64,000 nt of DNA from contig CM034608.1 in NCBI GenBank assembly GCA_020091685.1, forward strand, positions 3,343,590-3,407,589, in the 5' to 3' direction. This DNA comes from Lutjanus erythropterus (taxonomy: Eukaryota > Chordata > Actinopteri > Lutjaniformes > Lutjanidae). The translations under genes and the position numbers were made by a program. Under the pieces are notes generated by a model, which was not told where the DNA came from, did no database searches, and worked only from the letters and a program-made list of their open reading frames with translations. Every line of letters begins with the position of its first letter. Within the stretch, counting starts at the first letter, position 1. This document shows positions 1-12,384 of this stretch, piece after piece.

Positions 1-471
1 TGATTGATTTTTATACTGCTGGGTAGTTTAGTGTATAATACTAAATAATCTATAATCATCTGATTCATATTTTGCATTAATAATCTCAATCTTAAAAGTC
101 ATCAAGACAGTTATCAAATAAATGCAGTGGGAAAAGACGTGTAGTGGAGTAGAAGTACAAGTAAAGCAGGTAAGTAAAGTACCTCAAATCAAGCCAAAGA
201 TGTTGAAAACCACTGGCTTAATCTTATATGTTTTGTTAATGCAAAAGTTTAATCTAAAAAGTAATCTGTGGGAAGTACTACTGTTGAACAAATAAAAAAA
301 AAATTGGTGAAGTGACAGTTTGTCAGATATTAGCAGTTGGTTGGGTGTTACTCCAGGTTAGGGTTAGTGGCAACAAATCTCACTTCAAACTGAGGTCAAA
401 GTTTGCAGTCCTGCATGTTGCATCACCTGTGTTAGCATGTTAGCATGTTAGCATGCCGCACACAGACTTAC

Positions 472-3400
472 AGGTTTTTGGAAGTAGAGCTGGTAGTCAA
501 ATATGGGAATATCCTTCAGTTTCTGTGCAGGAGGAACAGACGGATCGACGCGGAACAGAGGAGTGTTCAGAGACGCTACGGCCCTTCACAAACAAGAAAT
601 GACACTTTTTACTACAGTATAATACATGTGGGAGACGTCACTGAATCTGTGTGTGTGTGTGTGTGTGTGTTCACCTGACTCTCTCAGGGTAATACTGAGC
701 CATGGTCCACACCAGAGCGCCTCCCCAGTCATGACCCACCAGAGTGACCTGTGCTATCGACTGCACAAGGAACAGACAAAGGTATTACATATAGAAATAT
801 ACTCTATATATCTGGGTGATCCATCAGAACTCATCATGGACAACAAATAAATGTGATAACCACCTGTATCTGCAGCAGATTTTACATCTGCAAGTTTATT
901 TTCATCATTAATTAGTGTGTAGCTGAGGTAAGAGTGTGTATAATGTCTTATTACTCACCATTTTGTCCAGAAATGTGATTAAATCCTGGAAAAAAGAGAA
1001 AAACAGCATGTTTTATGGCATTTAATATTGTTCTTTGTAAATATAATTCAATAATACATGACAACTGTCATGTACTTTGCAGTGTAATAACACAATAACA
1101 GACTGTGGTGACCTAAAAGACTATGGTACACCTTTAGGTAAACATGGCAGCGCTTTCCTGCCACACCAGAAAAAGACAAATGAATCAGTCTCATTTTATA
1201 ACATGAACAGTTTGTTAGAAGAGGATATTTTCACATTTCAAAAGCTTTATTGATAATATTTCTATTTAAATTCATTTTTAAAGAAAAACATCCACAGAGC
1301 TTTTAGAGAGGTGATGTATAAAAGTCAAAATCACTTTTCTTTAAAAAAAACAAAACAAAACATTTTTTAAAATGTGAATGTATCATTATAAAAATGTTTA
1401 CAGGTCCAAAACAAATATTTTTTTTTTTTTCTGAGTAAGATGAGTGATTGATATGGAATAGAAAGGGGCAGTGTGACCTCTAGTGGCCAAACGCATCAGT
1501 AGAACCTAAAACTTTTCTTAAAAGAAACTTTTCTTGTTATAATATTCTACTGTTTATCTTGTTAGAATGTGAAAGTTATCATAACATAAGTTATCACGTT
1601 ATAACACAAAACGTTTTACAGTATAACAAATGTAATAATAATAATAACAATAATAATAATAACAAATAGTATACTGTTATGTTACAACAATAAGTTACCA
1701 CATTACAATATGAAACTTTTTACATTGTAACACAAGAAATAGTATCATGTTATCACAAGAAAGAATAAGCTGTCATTTTATGACATGAATCATTTTGTTA
1801 TAAGATATTATTATAATAAAACAATAAAAGTTTTAACAATGAAAGTTATCATGCTATAACAAGTTATCATGTTTGAAAAGTTTCATGTTATAGATGGATA
1901 AATAGTATACAACAACAAGATAAATAGTATAATGTTATAATGGAACAAGTTTGTATCTTGTAATTGTGTAAAAATATATTTTTATTAAATAAAAACATCT
2001 TATTATAACAATAAACATTTCACATTACAACATGATACTGATCGGTTGTTATTTTTCTGGTGTGGTAGGAAGATGCTGCCATAATGTATAGTCATTGTTT
2101 GTGAAAACATGTGAAACACCCTCAACATTTGTGACGTGTTGGTGAGTTTGTACCTTGCAGAGCTGCTCCTGAGAATATTCCTCTATGTCTGTCAGTGGAA
2201 AAACAAAGGACGGTTAGTGAGAATATGTTTCTTGAGGTGCAACATGAACTTTCAGAATATGGAATTTATTATTTTCATGTTAAAATGCAGCGGTGGATAT
2301 ACTTGAATACTTGTACTTAGTTACATTCCAGCACTGTGAAAATGACATTAAAACCAAACCCCACAGAAAACAAAGTGAAGAGGTTTATTGTGTGTCAGTG
2401 TCCAGCAGAGGGCAGCACTGACCTGCTGATACTGAATACAGGGGAGGTTTTCACACACACACACACACACACACACAGACAGACAGACCTGGGGGTGCTG
2501 TGGACTCTCCATATCCCTTCATGTCCAGAGCCAACACCCTGAACCCTGCTGCTGCCACAGCTGGAATCTACCAGAAACATACCAAATGTTCAGACACAGA
2601 TGTATAGAAAAACAACAAAAAGAAGACTTTTAAGAAGTAACCTTTTTTTAATCAGTGGTGGAAAGTATTTTTACTCAAGTACAAATTGGACATACTTTAC
2701 TTGAGTGTTTTCTTTTCATGCCACTTCTACACCACGACATCTCAGAGTGAAATATTAGTTTACACCACATTTATCACTAGTTACAAATGAAGAGAATCAT
2801 ATGATATTACAGTGTCAGAGGGGACATTTTTTGCATATGCAAAAATATACACTTTTACTTTAAACAATATAAGGACATATTCCTGATTATACTTGCATAC
2901 TTTTACTTAAGTAACGTTTTTTCAATAAATGTATCTGATTACTTCCTCCACCACTTGTTTTTAGTATTAATCAGTTGCAACAATTCACACAAATTCAACC
3001 AATCTCAGTGAATGCTGTGCGACCTTGCAATTTTGTCCAATCATTGCAACTTTTCTGTAAATCTGATGAATCGTCGTGGTTTTTCCGTGAGTTCCAATAA
3101 TCATCAGCAGTTCCCTGCACCAATATCAAACACGTATGCCTCAATGAATCAACTCACTGTTTAATCATTTACTATTTTTTGTATTTTGTATTGTATTTTG
3201 TCAGAAGGTACTGAAAAGAACACAGGGTTTGTCATTGTTACTGAGACTGATCAATGCTCTGTGCAAGGTTACTTAGAACACTCAGAACAGAGGGTAGTTT
3301 TGTTCTCACTGGAACAAGGTTCTTTTTGTTTTTTTCAATTTTCAAATTCCTAAAACATTGCAACATGCATCAGAAGTTTTTAGAAAAGCTGACGTTAAAT

Positions 3401-3856
3401 CAGACATTTTATGCTGCAACAATCCCAAAAAACGCCTGTGAAATCATGTACTGTAAATGTACTAAAAATCTGTATCACACTGCACTACTGTACACTTTTT
3501 TTTGTTACTTTGGCAGACTTACACAGAATCCTACAACAGCACTGGGTGCAGATGAAGTTTGACACATGAACACGTTACCTGGTGCCTCCAGGAGTACCAG
3601 CTCTCAGGGAAACCGTGGCACAGCAGAACCGGTGGACCCGAGCCCATCTCGACAAAATGAGTCCTCACACCGGGCTGAAAAAACACACACATACAGAGGA
3701 AGTGTCATTAATGTCCCAAGAAAACATTTGTGTGTCTTCCATCATTTCCTGCACATGTTACAGGTAGAGAAACGTTATTACCTTGATGGTGACGAATCCA
3801 TGAGACACTTGATCAGGGCTGCAGGATGGTGGAGGACTCTCTGCTCCTACAGCCTG

Positions 3857-3904
<48 letters not shown>

Positions 3905-6108
3905 TACCATGCTAATGTTAGCACAATAACTGTCTGAGGATTTAGGCAACAACATGACTTTTCCTCTGGCATTTGCTGGTAGGTGTTTTGTCTTCCTGCA
4001 TCACTCCCGCGCTATTTTCTTTTAATGTTTCATTAATTACATAAAGGCTGCATTCAAACTTATGTCTTGCAAATTATTTCATCTTGGAGGGGCAGTGATT
4101 CCCAGTCTGGAGAACATAAACCCACTGCATCGGGAGAAAAATAAAACGTGTAGAAGAACAAAAAAGCTCGGTCAGCCCTGTAGCTGCAGGAACATCAGGA
4201 TTCAGATTAGCAGAATGAAAATTGAAGTACAAGGTGGAGAGTTTACACTACAAATTCATTTAGTTTTTCAAAGTTTGTTCTTTCTCTAAAAGTATACGAT
4301 CAAATTGTTCTGGTCCAAACCAGTTCTGTCATTTTAGGTAGTTCTTATCATGCTGATGTTTGTTTTGCATAGTCAGACTTTTCTCCAGTGCTCAGCTCAA
4401 TATGTGATCATTATGCCAATGAGGAAGAAAAAAAGAAGCCTGGCTTGTTTGTGTTTCTCTAAACCAATCACAGTCTTCTTGCTAAGGCCGAGATGCAGCG
4501 ACGACGCCCATGCAAAATAGTGTCAGGTTTTTTGTGGAACATTTTGCATGCAGGGAAGCAAGCCCTGGCATCAAAATGTCTAAATCACCTCAAAAGAACA
4601 ACTGCTGGCTTGTTTACATCCGTATCGTTAGCAACCACATGCTAATTGCAACATGCAAATGTTGATGCTGTCTAAAACAAGTGACCAAAGACAGGCTTAG
4701 ACCCACATAGTACATCTGATAAGTTGGGCTACACTTATGGATGTTGAAGTGTTAATTTTTTTGATAAGTTGAGTTCAATTTGATGCTATAAAGGGGGGTT
4801 TCACGTCATGGTGACCTCGATAACGTGGCTCCAACCCCGATCACTACTTCACAGACTCTGGCTCTAAATGATGTCACCAGCACAAGATGGCAGTGCTCAA
4901 ATCTGGGATAATTTGGGTTCATTTTTGTACAGTGGGAGAAAGTGGACATGTGGCGTCCATCGTTATATACAGCCAATAGTCTTCACCTGAACTCCAGTAA
5001 AGTTGACCAGTTTGCCCAGAGCGTCATCCAGATTTTCCACCAAGATGGCCTTCATCCCAGCTCCCTCTGCTGCCCTCACACCTTCCTCATCTGCATCCAA
5101 CCACAGAGTCTGAAAGAAGACAGACAGGATGACCAGAACTGTACCGGTTGTCCTTTAGGAGTTGTGTTTTCAGGTTATAAAATTATATGTACGCGAGTGT
5201 GTCCTCTACCTGTTGTGATGTCACTCCCAGGTGCTGGAGGGCACAGCTGAACATGGAGGGCTCAGGGACCCTGTGACCTGAGCGACAGGACTGGAGGACC
5301 AGGTCAAAATGGCCGCCCAGCAGAGAGAGAAGGCGGGCTGGACTGTCTGAAGCGGCGCTGTCATCCAGCCAGTGATTGGCCAGCACAGCTGTCAGTAACC
5401 CTGATGGGACAGAGAAGTAGAATCAGATGGAGGGAAAACTGCAGCCACTGAAAGCCTTCAGCTGGTGAGTTTGTTGGACGTCATTTCACCTGCCTGTCTT
5501 CATGTGGGGACAGGATTTGATGTTATGACCTCATATTTGCACACATTTATAGGATTAGTATTAACAGTGTTATCTTTGACAGATTTATGACGCATAAAGT
5601 AAAAGTTTTACTGTAAACAATTTAAGAGAAGGCTTTGACTTCAATGAATCAATCAGCCAATAGATTTTGTTGGAGGGCCAGAGCTGAACCACAGGTCACT
5701 ATTTGACCCCCGCTGCCAGTGTTGTGCAACTTCACACTTAAAAAGAGCGAGCTCAAAGTTCACAGAGATTAAAATGAACTAGTTCATGTTTCTAGTTCAC
5801 ATTCTGTAACTGAATTAAGTCAGTATCTCAGAATAATGAGAAACGTTATGAAAATTATGACTTAATATCTCAAAATGATCATTTAAAATCTTAAAATGAT
5901 GACTTAGTATCCAAGTCAGTTTATAGATATATGGTCAGTATTTATTGTATATATTTTTTATCATATTTAGTATCATTATTTTGAAATTCCAAGACATTAT
6001 TTTGACAAAGTTTCTCATTATAATGACTTCCAGGATCTTCTTTTTTCCATCATATCGGCAGAAATGTGCTTGGATGGATACAGACATTTGGAGATGAGTG
6101 TATAAGGC

Positions 6109-6159
<51 letters not shown>

Positions 6160-6609
6160 AGTACTCAGTGTTTCTCACTGTTAACAGACTCCAGGCTGCA
6201 GTGTAGTTCATACACTTCACTGATACACCACAGAATTATAGAGAAACTTCAAGCTGATCAAACAAAGTTTTTATATCACGTCGACACTTCTGTCCATGTT
6301 GGTGCACACTCTCTCTCTCTGCTGTGATCACACTGTTTGAATCAGCTGATGATGTGAGCGCTGTTATCTGTCTCAGTTTAGTTATACAAGGACCTGATGG
6401 CTCGTAGTGACCACCCCTGTACCCATAATTCCCTGTGGAACATCATACCACTTTGACGCAGACTGGCAGTTGTCTTCAGCACAGCTGGTTGGATGTCCAT
6501 CATCGCCTCTCTGAGCTCATCCAGCAGGCAACTGACTGACCAATCAGACGGCAGAGTCACAGCCCTGACCTGAGCCTCCTTCAGACACTCCTCCTGGAAT
6601 GCTGGGATC

Positions 6610-6640
<31 letters not shown>

Positions 6641-9334
6641 GTTAGGAAGGAGGCAGTAAAGGTCCATCCAAGGTCTCATTTGTTTTCAGAAGACAGAAGT
6701 GAGGTGAAACAGTAAATCAGTGGATTGTTTTGATGTCACCCACCTGAGAAAGCGTCATCTCGCCTCTCTCTGCCCGGCTCATGGCACTGTCCTTTTGTGA
6801 TGTCACAGAGGACAGAAAACCGCTGAAATCCACAGAGGGACAAAGAACAACATTAAAGCTAGGGTAGGCAACATTGTTTTGGTACCACTGAGAAATAATT
6901 CAATAAAAACCTATCCGCATATCGTAAATGAAGTAGTCTGAGAGAGACTTCTGCACTTTCTCTATTTTTCAGCATTTAGAGAATCTGGCCCGTGATGGGA
7001 GACTTAAACCAATTACAGGTCTTTTCAGACCAGGGGCTCCTATTGGATGTTCTAGTAGTGCAGCTGCACATGCATGTTCATTCGGTGACACCCTGAGTCA
7101 ATGGCTGAAACTCCTGCAGGAGAGGTCTCTATAAAACGAAATTATAACAAAAAGAATCTCAAAAAGAGTCCAGCTAATGAACAACATGCTCAGCCCAGGA
7201 GTTGATGATTACTTTTGACTTCACGTTTAGTTGAGTTTATTCACGTGTAACGCTGCGCTTTACCGAGGGCTGAGAGGACCGGTGGAGCTGACACACAGAG
7301 CCGACAGACAGCTGCTCAGAGCCGGGGAGCTCTGCAGGAGAGGGTCGGTGGCAGACTGGAGCCTCTTGAGGAAGAAACACCAGAGTCACTCTGATGCCTT
7401 TATCGGCAGGAAGGGAGCTCAGAGTATATGTTAAAAACTTTTGGGATTACAAAGTGGATTTCTTTTCATATTTGCTTGTACACCTGTGTGCAGTGGCACC
7501 ATGAAAGAGTTGACTGCACTGTTAATAGTAAGATAATTGCTGACCAGAGGAGAAATTTATTTAAAAATCCCGGAGCGAGAGTAAAGAGAGGAGAGGATGT
7601 AAAGGAAAGAATCGACTTCTTTGACTGGTGAGTATAATCTGTACTGACACACATACATGATGCTTCTGGACTGACATTTTTGGCCCTGCAGAGTCGAACT
7701 GTGTTGCCGCTGATGTGCATTTCCACCGAGCCGCGCAGGAGATAGACCCACTCTGGAGCGGGAACAAAGCAAGCTCAACTCGCCTCCAAGCAGGCTGCAG
7801 TCACGTCTCGCCGACCGCAGCCAAACCGTACCCTCACCGTGGCAAAGCCGTTCTCCCCCTCCAACAAGTGTGTGTTGTGATGTGTGCAGGAGAGCAGAAA
7901 GACGTTTTTAAAAAGCCTCTTTATTTTCAGCTCTCAGTACTCAGTACCCTCACACTGAATCCTTATGCTGGTCTATGCTTGCTCACGATTGCCTTGGCAA
8001 ACTGTTACGTATGTGCATGAAGCACAAGCTGCTCATCTGGTAGGAGGGGCTCAGGACCGAGAAAAGAAAACTTAACTCAGATGAGACTAAACATTCAATC
8101 ATTTTTAGGCTTCCTACCTACTGCAGCTTGAAAAGGATAGTTCACCCAAAAATGAAAATTCAGTCATTATCTAGTCACCTTCATGCCACTTGAGGGTCGG
8201 GCTTATTTTGTTAGTCCACAAAACACTGCTGGAGTTTCACAGGAGAACAGTGTTACAGAATCTCCCAAACAATGTAAATGAATGGTAACCATTTTTAAAC
8301 AGTTTCCTAAAGTGTGCCGTTTGCACACCGTCACACCACACACACCCAGTTCAGACAGTGTGCATGTGCACATGAATGTGAAGGATCTACAGTGAAGATT
8401 CAGGCTAAAAACATGGGGTGAATAACACCTTTTTAGTTAACTTGGCATGTTGGGACTTGACTTGGATTACAGCAGACAAACAGGATGGAGGCATTTTTTT
8501 TTTTTATTCTGTTGTTTTTTACATTTCAAAACTTGTCACCATTCATTTCCATTATTTGAGAGATTCTGCACTGCAGTTTTCCTGTGAAACTCCAGCAGTG
8601 TTTTGTGGACTAAAAAACTAAATGCGATAATCATTTTATATTCCAAGGATTTTTCCTAGAACCCACTTTGGGCGAACTCTTTCCTCTGGAAAAGGTTTTT
8701 CTGATGAAAGGGGTTCTTAATGAAACCTTCAGTCTTACAAAGAACCCTTTACAAACCCTTTCTTTTAAAAGCCCAACAGGAAAACCCCTTTTGGAACACT
8801 TATTTCTAAGATTGTAACAAAAGAGTATAAATAAGACAATCTCTTTTTTTTTTTGTAATTTTATGGTGCAATAATATCATATTGCATTTTGCCATTTATC
8901 CTATTCAGGTGTCCATTTACTTTTGGGCATATAGCCTGTGCACCTACCTATCTAAACTTGTTTCCAGTTTTTCCACTAAAATTTCCACAGAAACACTAAA
9001 AAAATATGGACTTCTATTTTAATAAAGATTTATAAAACTCCTGCTTGAGCTACATATTTTGGTCAAATCATTTTCCTGCTTGGACAGATTAACATGTTAC
9101 ATGGTATACTTTAATGTTGGATTCATAACATCTTTTAGAGAAATTATACCTTTTAATTTGATCTGGATGAATTAAATTGCATAGCAAACAGGTCATTTTT
9201 TACAGTGTACACATGACGTAACAGTCTCACCCTGGCAGGTTATGCAGCTCCTCCAATTTGTGGAAAACAGCATGAGGTGTGGAAGAGACGACGACTCCCC
9301 AGAAGTTGAACAAGACGGCTTTCTTCTCAGCCAT
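472..9334 (-). CDS. ephx2: Soluble (bifunctional) epoxide hydrolase 2, 5' twelve coding exons; 3' end outside window
   Basis: Cytosolic/peroxisomal enzyme that hydrolyses lipid epoxides to diols. Exons (minus): 9334-9231, 6822-6744, 6611-6449, 5400-5210, 5109-4987, 3853-3782, 3674-3579, 2567-2489, 2188-2154, 985-959, 760-675, 583-472. All junctions are GT-AG and phases are consistent, giving 389 codons (human protein about 555 aa). Residues 1-220 are the HAD-like N-terminal domain. The alpha/beta-hydrolase domain follows, with the HGFPE oxyanion-hole motif (264-268), the nucleophile Asp334 in HDWGG, and lid Tyr382 in FDYQLYF, matching human Asp335 and Tyr383. The second lid Tyr and the catalytic Asp/His would lie in the missing 3' exons. 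The start at 9334 opens the expected N-terminus. Oddity: phosphatase-domain catalytic positions are substituted (Asn10, Trp12, Ala123, Val160, Ala185), so only the hydrolase half looks active. Identity is very secure; exon edges are inferred by eye. Confidence 0.95.
648..671. repeat. (GT)n microsatellite
   Basis: Uninterrupted GT dinucleotides in ephx2 intron 11, a few bases from the donor of exon 11. Confidence 0.95.
1500..2060. repeat. AT-rich repeat with recurring GTTATAAC words
   Basis: ephx2 intron 9 is filled with variants of GTTATAAC, AAGTTATCA and AATAGTAT in both orientations. The same vocabulary recurs at about 38290-38510 in a wdr91 intron, so this is probably a dispersed family. 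No terminal repeats or duplicated target site could be fixed. Confidence 0.5.
2452..2478. repeat. (AC)n microsatellite
   Basis: AC dinucleotide run just downstream (minus sense) of the donor of ephx2 exon 8. Confidence 0.95.
2655..2957. mobile_element. Short non-autonomous DNA transposon (MITE) with CAGTGGTGGAAAG-type ends
   Basis: The left end CAGTGGTGGAAAGTATTTTT and right end TTACTTCCTCCACCACTTG are imperfect inverted repeats. The interior carries the 'tactttacttgag ... ccacttctacacca' sequence common in percomorph genomes. Partial relatives lie at about 2288-2335 and 59759-59950. Confidence 0.65.
3860..3901. repeat. (AC)n microsatellite
   Basis: AC run in ephx2 intron 5, immediately upstream (minus sense) of exon 6. 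Confidence 0.95.
3910..4980. other. ephx2 intron 5, no recognised element
   Basis: About 1.1 kb of apparently unique intron sequence. No exon-like reading frame, RNA gene or clear repeat was recognised. Confidence 0.5.
6110..6155. repeat. (CT)n microsatellite
   Basis: About 22 CT dinucleotides in ephx2 intron 3. Confidence 0.95.
6613..6641. repeat. (AC)n microsatellite abutting an exon acceptor
   Basis: On the minus strand this (TG)n run forms the tract directly in front of the TAG acceptor of ephx2 exon 3. It stands in place of a normal polypyrimidine tract. Confidence 0.9.
6855..8130. mobile_element. Probable non-autonomous DNA element in ephx2 intron 1
   Basis: Starts with 'taaagctagggtaggcaac', a frequent teleost repeat end. 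A degraded inverse (cttcctacctactgcagctt) occurs near 8110-8130. The interior has short ORFs without recognisable protein similarity. Boundaries are tentative. Confidence 0.45.
8131..8640. mobile_element. Hairpin-forming MITE with a perfect 34-bp inverted repeat
   Basis: The start 'aaaaggatagttcacccaaaaatg' is a widespread teleost MITE/SINE-like end. Positions 8211-8244 and 8580-8613 are exact reverse complements over 34 bp, separated by 335 bp. A related copy seems to lie at about 52330-52668. Confidence 0.7.
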
Positions 9335-9980
9335 CTCCTCTGAGCGCGAGTGAAAGGACCTTCAATTCTTCTGTCTCTGTCCTCAAACGGGGACGCGTGT
9401 TCTCTGCTGCGGCTGCTGCTGGAAGGCTCTGCTCATGCGTGAAGGGAAACTTTGCCCTCTGTACAGACTCGTAGAGCAGGTCCGCCCCCTTGTCCTACAA
9501 GCTCACACTTGATTCAAAAAGGGGACAAAGGCCACACCACATATGAAGTTTCAATAGGACTTTGTTGAGTACCCCAAAGTTTGATTTTAAAGTATGAAGT
9601 CACTGGGTGCTAACTTGCATATGCTGCTGCATTAGCATAATCGCCTATATGGACAATATTTCAGCAACAACTTGGCTGATTTGAACACCATTGTCATGGT
9701 TTTTGGGGTTACTGGGATGCTGAATTAATTTCTGACATTTCTGACAAAATTCAGAATGGCCATTTGAACTGGATGTAGCTATATTCCAGCTCCCATGGAC
9801 CGATTTTGATGAAGTTCCAGCCCATAATTATCTATCCCACAATTGGGATTTTAAGTTTATTCCAAAATAAAAATTGCTGCATATTTCAACACACAATAGT
9901 ATAAATTAGCATTCAGCATTAGATCAGTATGAGTTTTGTAATATAAAAAAACCCACTTTGTTTCAACTCAATTCCTTTTT
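9335..9980. other. ephx2 5' flank
   Basis: Upstream side of the ephx2 start. The first 150 bases are relatively GC-rich and probably hold the 5' UTR and promoter. The rest is AT-rich with no recognised element. No TATA box could be assigned. Confidence 0.4.
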
Positions 9981-11102
9981 GTTTTTATTTGTGTAGAAAG
10001 ACTAACAGTCATGTAAAATCTGTTGATGTGAGCGTCAATACCCAGAACCCCAGTAGCTGTGTCTGTGGTTGTGTTCTCAATCCTTATTGAAAGAAAGAGT
10101 GAAAAGCTCTGCAGTCTCTGAGTCTTTGGCTTTGAGGACGAGGGTGTGAACCTTGTGTTAGTTTTGAGGGCAGTGTCCAATGGAAAGAGTGAAAAACTCT
10201 AACAAAGAGACCTCTAATATCTTTGATTCTTTTGCAGATCCAGGTTCGATCCTTGTGTTAGTTCTGAGGGCTGAATCCAACAGAGAGAGTGAAAAACTCT
10301 AAGAAACAACTGCTCAGAATGATAGTGGACTGTCTTAGGTTTGATTCTTATGAGGCTCAGTGAATAAAGTCCAGCAGCCAAAATAAAGACATGAAAATGC
10401 TCAGAGAAGATGTCTCAGTGCAAAGTGGACTTCGGGTTCGTTCAAGAGCATATCATGGTTATACTAAACTGTGAAGAAGGCAGTAAACTTCTTAAAAGCC
10501 AACATGTCGTGACTGAAAAGCTTTGAGGGAAAATCCACAACAAGCCAGAGGTATTAGCTCACTCAGCTGTGCATTGAACTGAAGACTTGAAGGTTCTGAG
10601 TTCGAGCCTTAAGTCTGACAGAGAGTTTTGAAAGAAGAGGTCTCTGGAACATCTCTAAAAGAATCACAAACAAACTGAACTCCATGCAGAGAGATAGCTC
10701 AGGAGAATGAGCTGCTGAGATTGAAATTGTCTGATCAACGCAGTGCTGGTTTGATCCCTGTGTGAAGACATGTCCTATTGTCTTTAGAGACACCAGTAGA
10801 ATGCACCCCCTACAGGCAGCTCTGGTTCACTGTGTAGTGATGATTGTTCTTAACCTAATAAGTTTGATATTTACCTGCAACCAATTAACTCAATGATAAT
10901 CAACCAATTAACAACATGATTGTTTAAGATTACACGTTTAAACCAAACAAAGTTCTTTAATGTATTTTTTGAGCATTTTATTAGTAGTTTATCAACTCCT
11001 GCTGCTCAGTGTGTCAATGTACCAAGATCCATTCATATCTCAAACATATATCCGCACTCTTTGTGCTATGTTTACAGAACTTATGTTGTATCAGTCCTAA
11101 TG

Positions 11103-11180
11103 TACTCAGGGGATGATTAGGCTATGTGGCAGAAAGGGGAACTGAACCATCAACCTTGACACAACAAACCCTGGAGACAA
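11103..11180 (-). mobile_element. tRNA-like SINE head, second type, copy 1
   Basis: Read on the minus strand, it ends in GGTTGATGGTTCAGTTCCCC followed by TTTCTGCCAC. It is nearly the same as the plus-strand copies at 11428-11515 and 12903-12990 and forms the left outer part of the palindrome described separately. Confidence 0.6.
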
Positions 11181-11184
11181 ACCT

Positions 11185-11391
11185 GAGACTTGGTACAACT
11201 GGTGGAGATTCTGCAGACCTGCTGACGTGGAATTGACATGACTGTGGTAGACTTAGTAGACTGTATACTGGATAGGAGCACCTGCTCATTTATGAACATC
11301 AAGTATACTCAGTCTACCAAGTCTACCACAGTCATGTCAATTCCACATGGGCAGGAATCTGCCGAGTCTCCACCAGTAGCACCAAGTCTAC
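11185..11391. repeat. Imperfect palindrome (foldback), arms about 86-90 bp, loop about 31 bp
   Basis: Arms 11185-11270 and 11302-11391 are reverse complements with few mismatches. The core GGAATTGACATGACTGTGG is exact in both arms. Symmetry extends outward into two inverted tRNA-like heads. Confidence 0.85.
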
Positions 11392-11427
11392 TACAGTTCT
11401 ACTACAGTTAAGTAAATTCTGGTCGAG

Positions 11428-11700
11428 GGGGGTGGGTGGTCTGATTGCATTAGTCTAGGGGTTAGTCTTCATTGCCTGTTGTCTTAAGGTTGATGGTTCA
11501 ATTCCCCATTCTGCCTCATGCTAAAACACTTCCTACTGAGGGGTGGAGGACCTGAAAGCTTCAACATGATCTTGCAGAGCATCAATATCATCTCCTATCA
11601 GTGTGGTTGTTCATTGTCAAATGATTCAATACAGCTTTGTCTGTAGAGAGACCAACACAACTCAAGGTGTAAGCTCAGTCTGAAAGGCAGGCATGTCTCT
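11428..11700 (+). mobile_element. tRNA-derived SINE-like element, copy 2
   Basis: A-box-like TTAGTCTAGGGGTTAGTC and B-box-like GATGGTTCAATTCCCC are followed by a body (actgaggggtggagga ... gagcatcaat ... caaatgattcaatac ... ctgtagag). The copy at 12903 shares this body, so the family has a head and a body rather than being a stray tRNA pseudogene. Confidence 0.65.
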
Positions 11701-12384
11701 GTTGGAAAAGAAAACACAACTGTTACATTTCAAAGTCAAAGTCAAAGCAATGTGGTCGTCCAGACTCCTATTAGACACCAACCAAGGTATGAGCATCTTT
11801 TCCAATAGCTCAGGTAGTAAAAGGATGACTTAAGAATTTAAGATCGCGGGTTCGATTTTTTGCCCACAATGACTTTGGAAGGATGCAGTCCATAGAAAAG
11901 AGTGAAGCCCCATGAGAACAAAAGTTGCTCTGTCCAATCAGATAGCTCACATTTTAAGAGGACGGTTTGGGAGTTGAAGGTTGTGGGTTTGATCCTTACA
12001 AGACTCAATGACTTTTGAAGGCCAAAGTCCAAAGAAAAAAGTAAAAAAAACTCTGAGAACAAGGAGTTCTTCAGCTGATACGATAGCTCAGGTTATAAGA
12101 AGACGGTTTGGGAGTTGGCGGTTGTGTGTTCGATCCTTATCACCCTCACTGAATTTTGAGGCCCAACACCCAAAGTGAAGAGTTAAAAGCACCCAGAGAA
12201 AAGGTCTCGGTGCAAAGGGGTTCTGGTGGCGTTGTGGAGGTTCATTGTGACTACGGAGTCAGCAGGCAGTCACTAAGAAGATGTAAGAAGCTGCTGCATC
12301 AATGTCTTCTCTGACAGTGGACCACTGGGGGGATATCAGCCTGTAAAATTCAAAACCCAAGTGAAAAGCAACTCTTAAAGGAAC

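Noticed and set aside
3566-3937. Plus-strand ORFs over ephx2 exons 6-7
   Set aside because: Antisense shadows that run into the (AC)n repeat; the minus strand carries the HGFPE exon.
12079-12150. Functional tRNA gene (A-box and B-box present)
   Set aside because: The acceptor and anticodon stems do not pair properly and the anticodon loop is not convincing; it is one unit of the repeat cluster.
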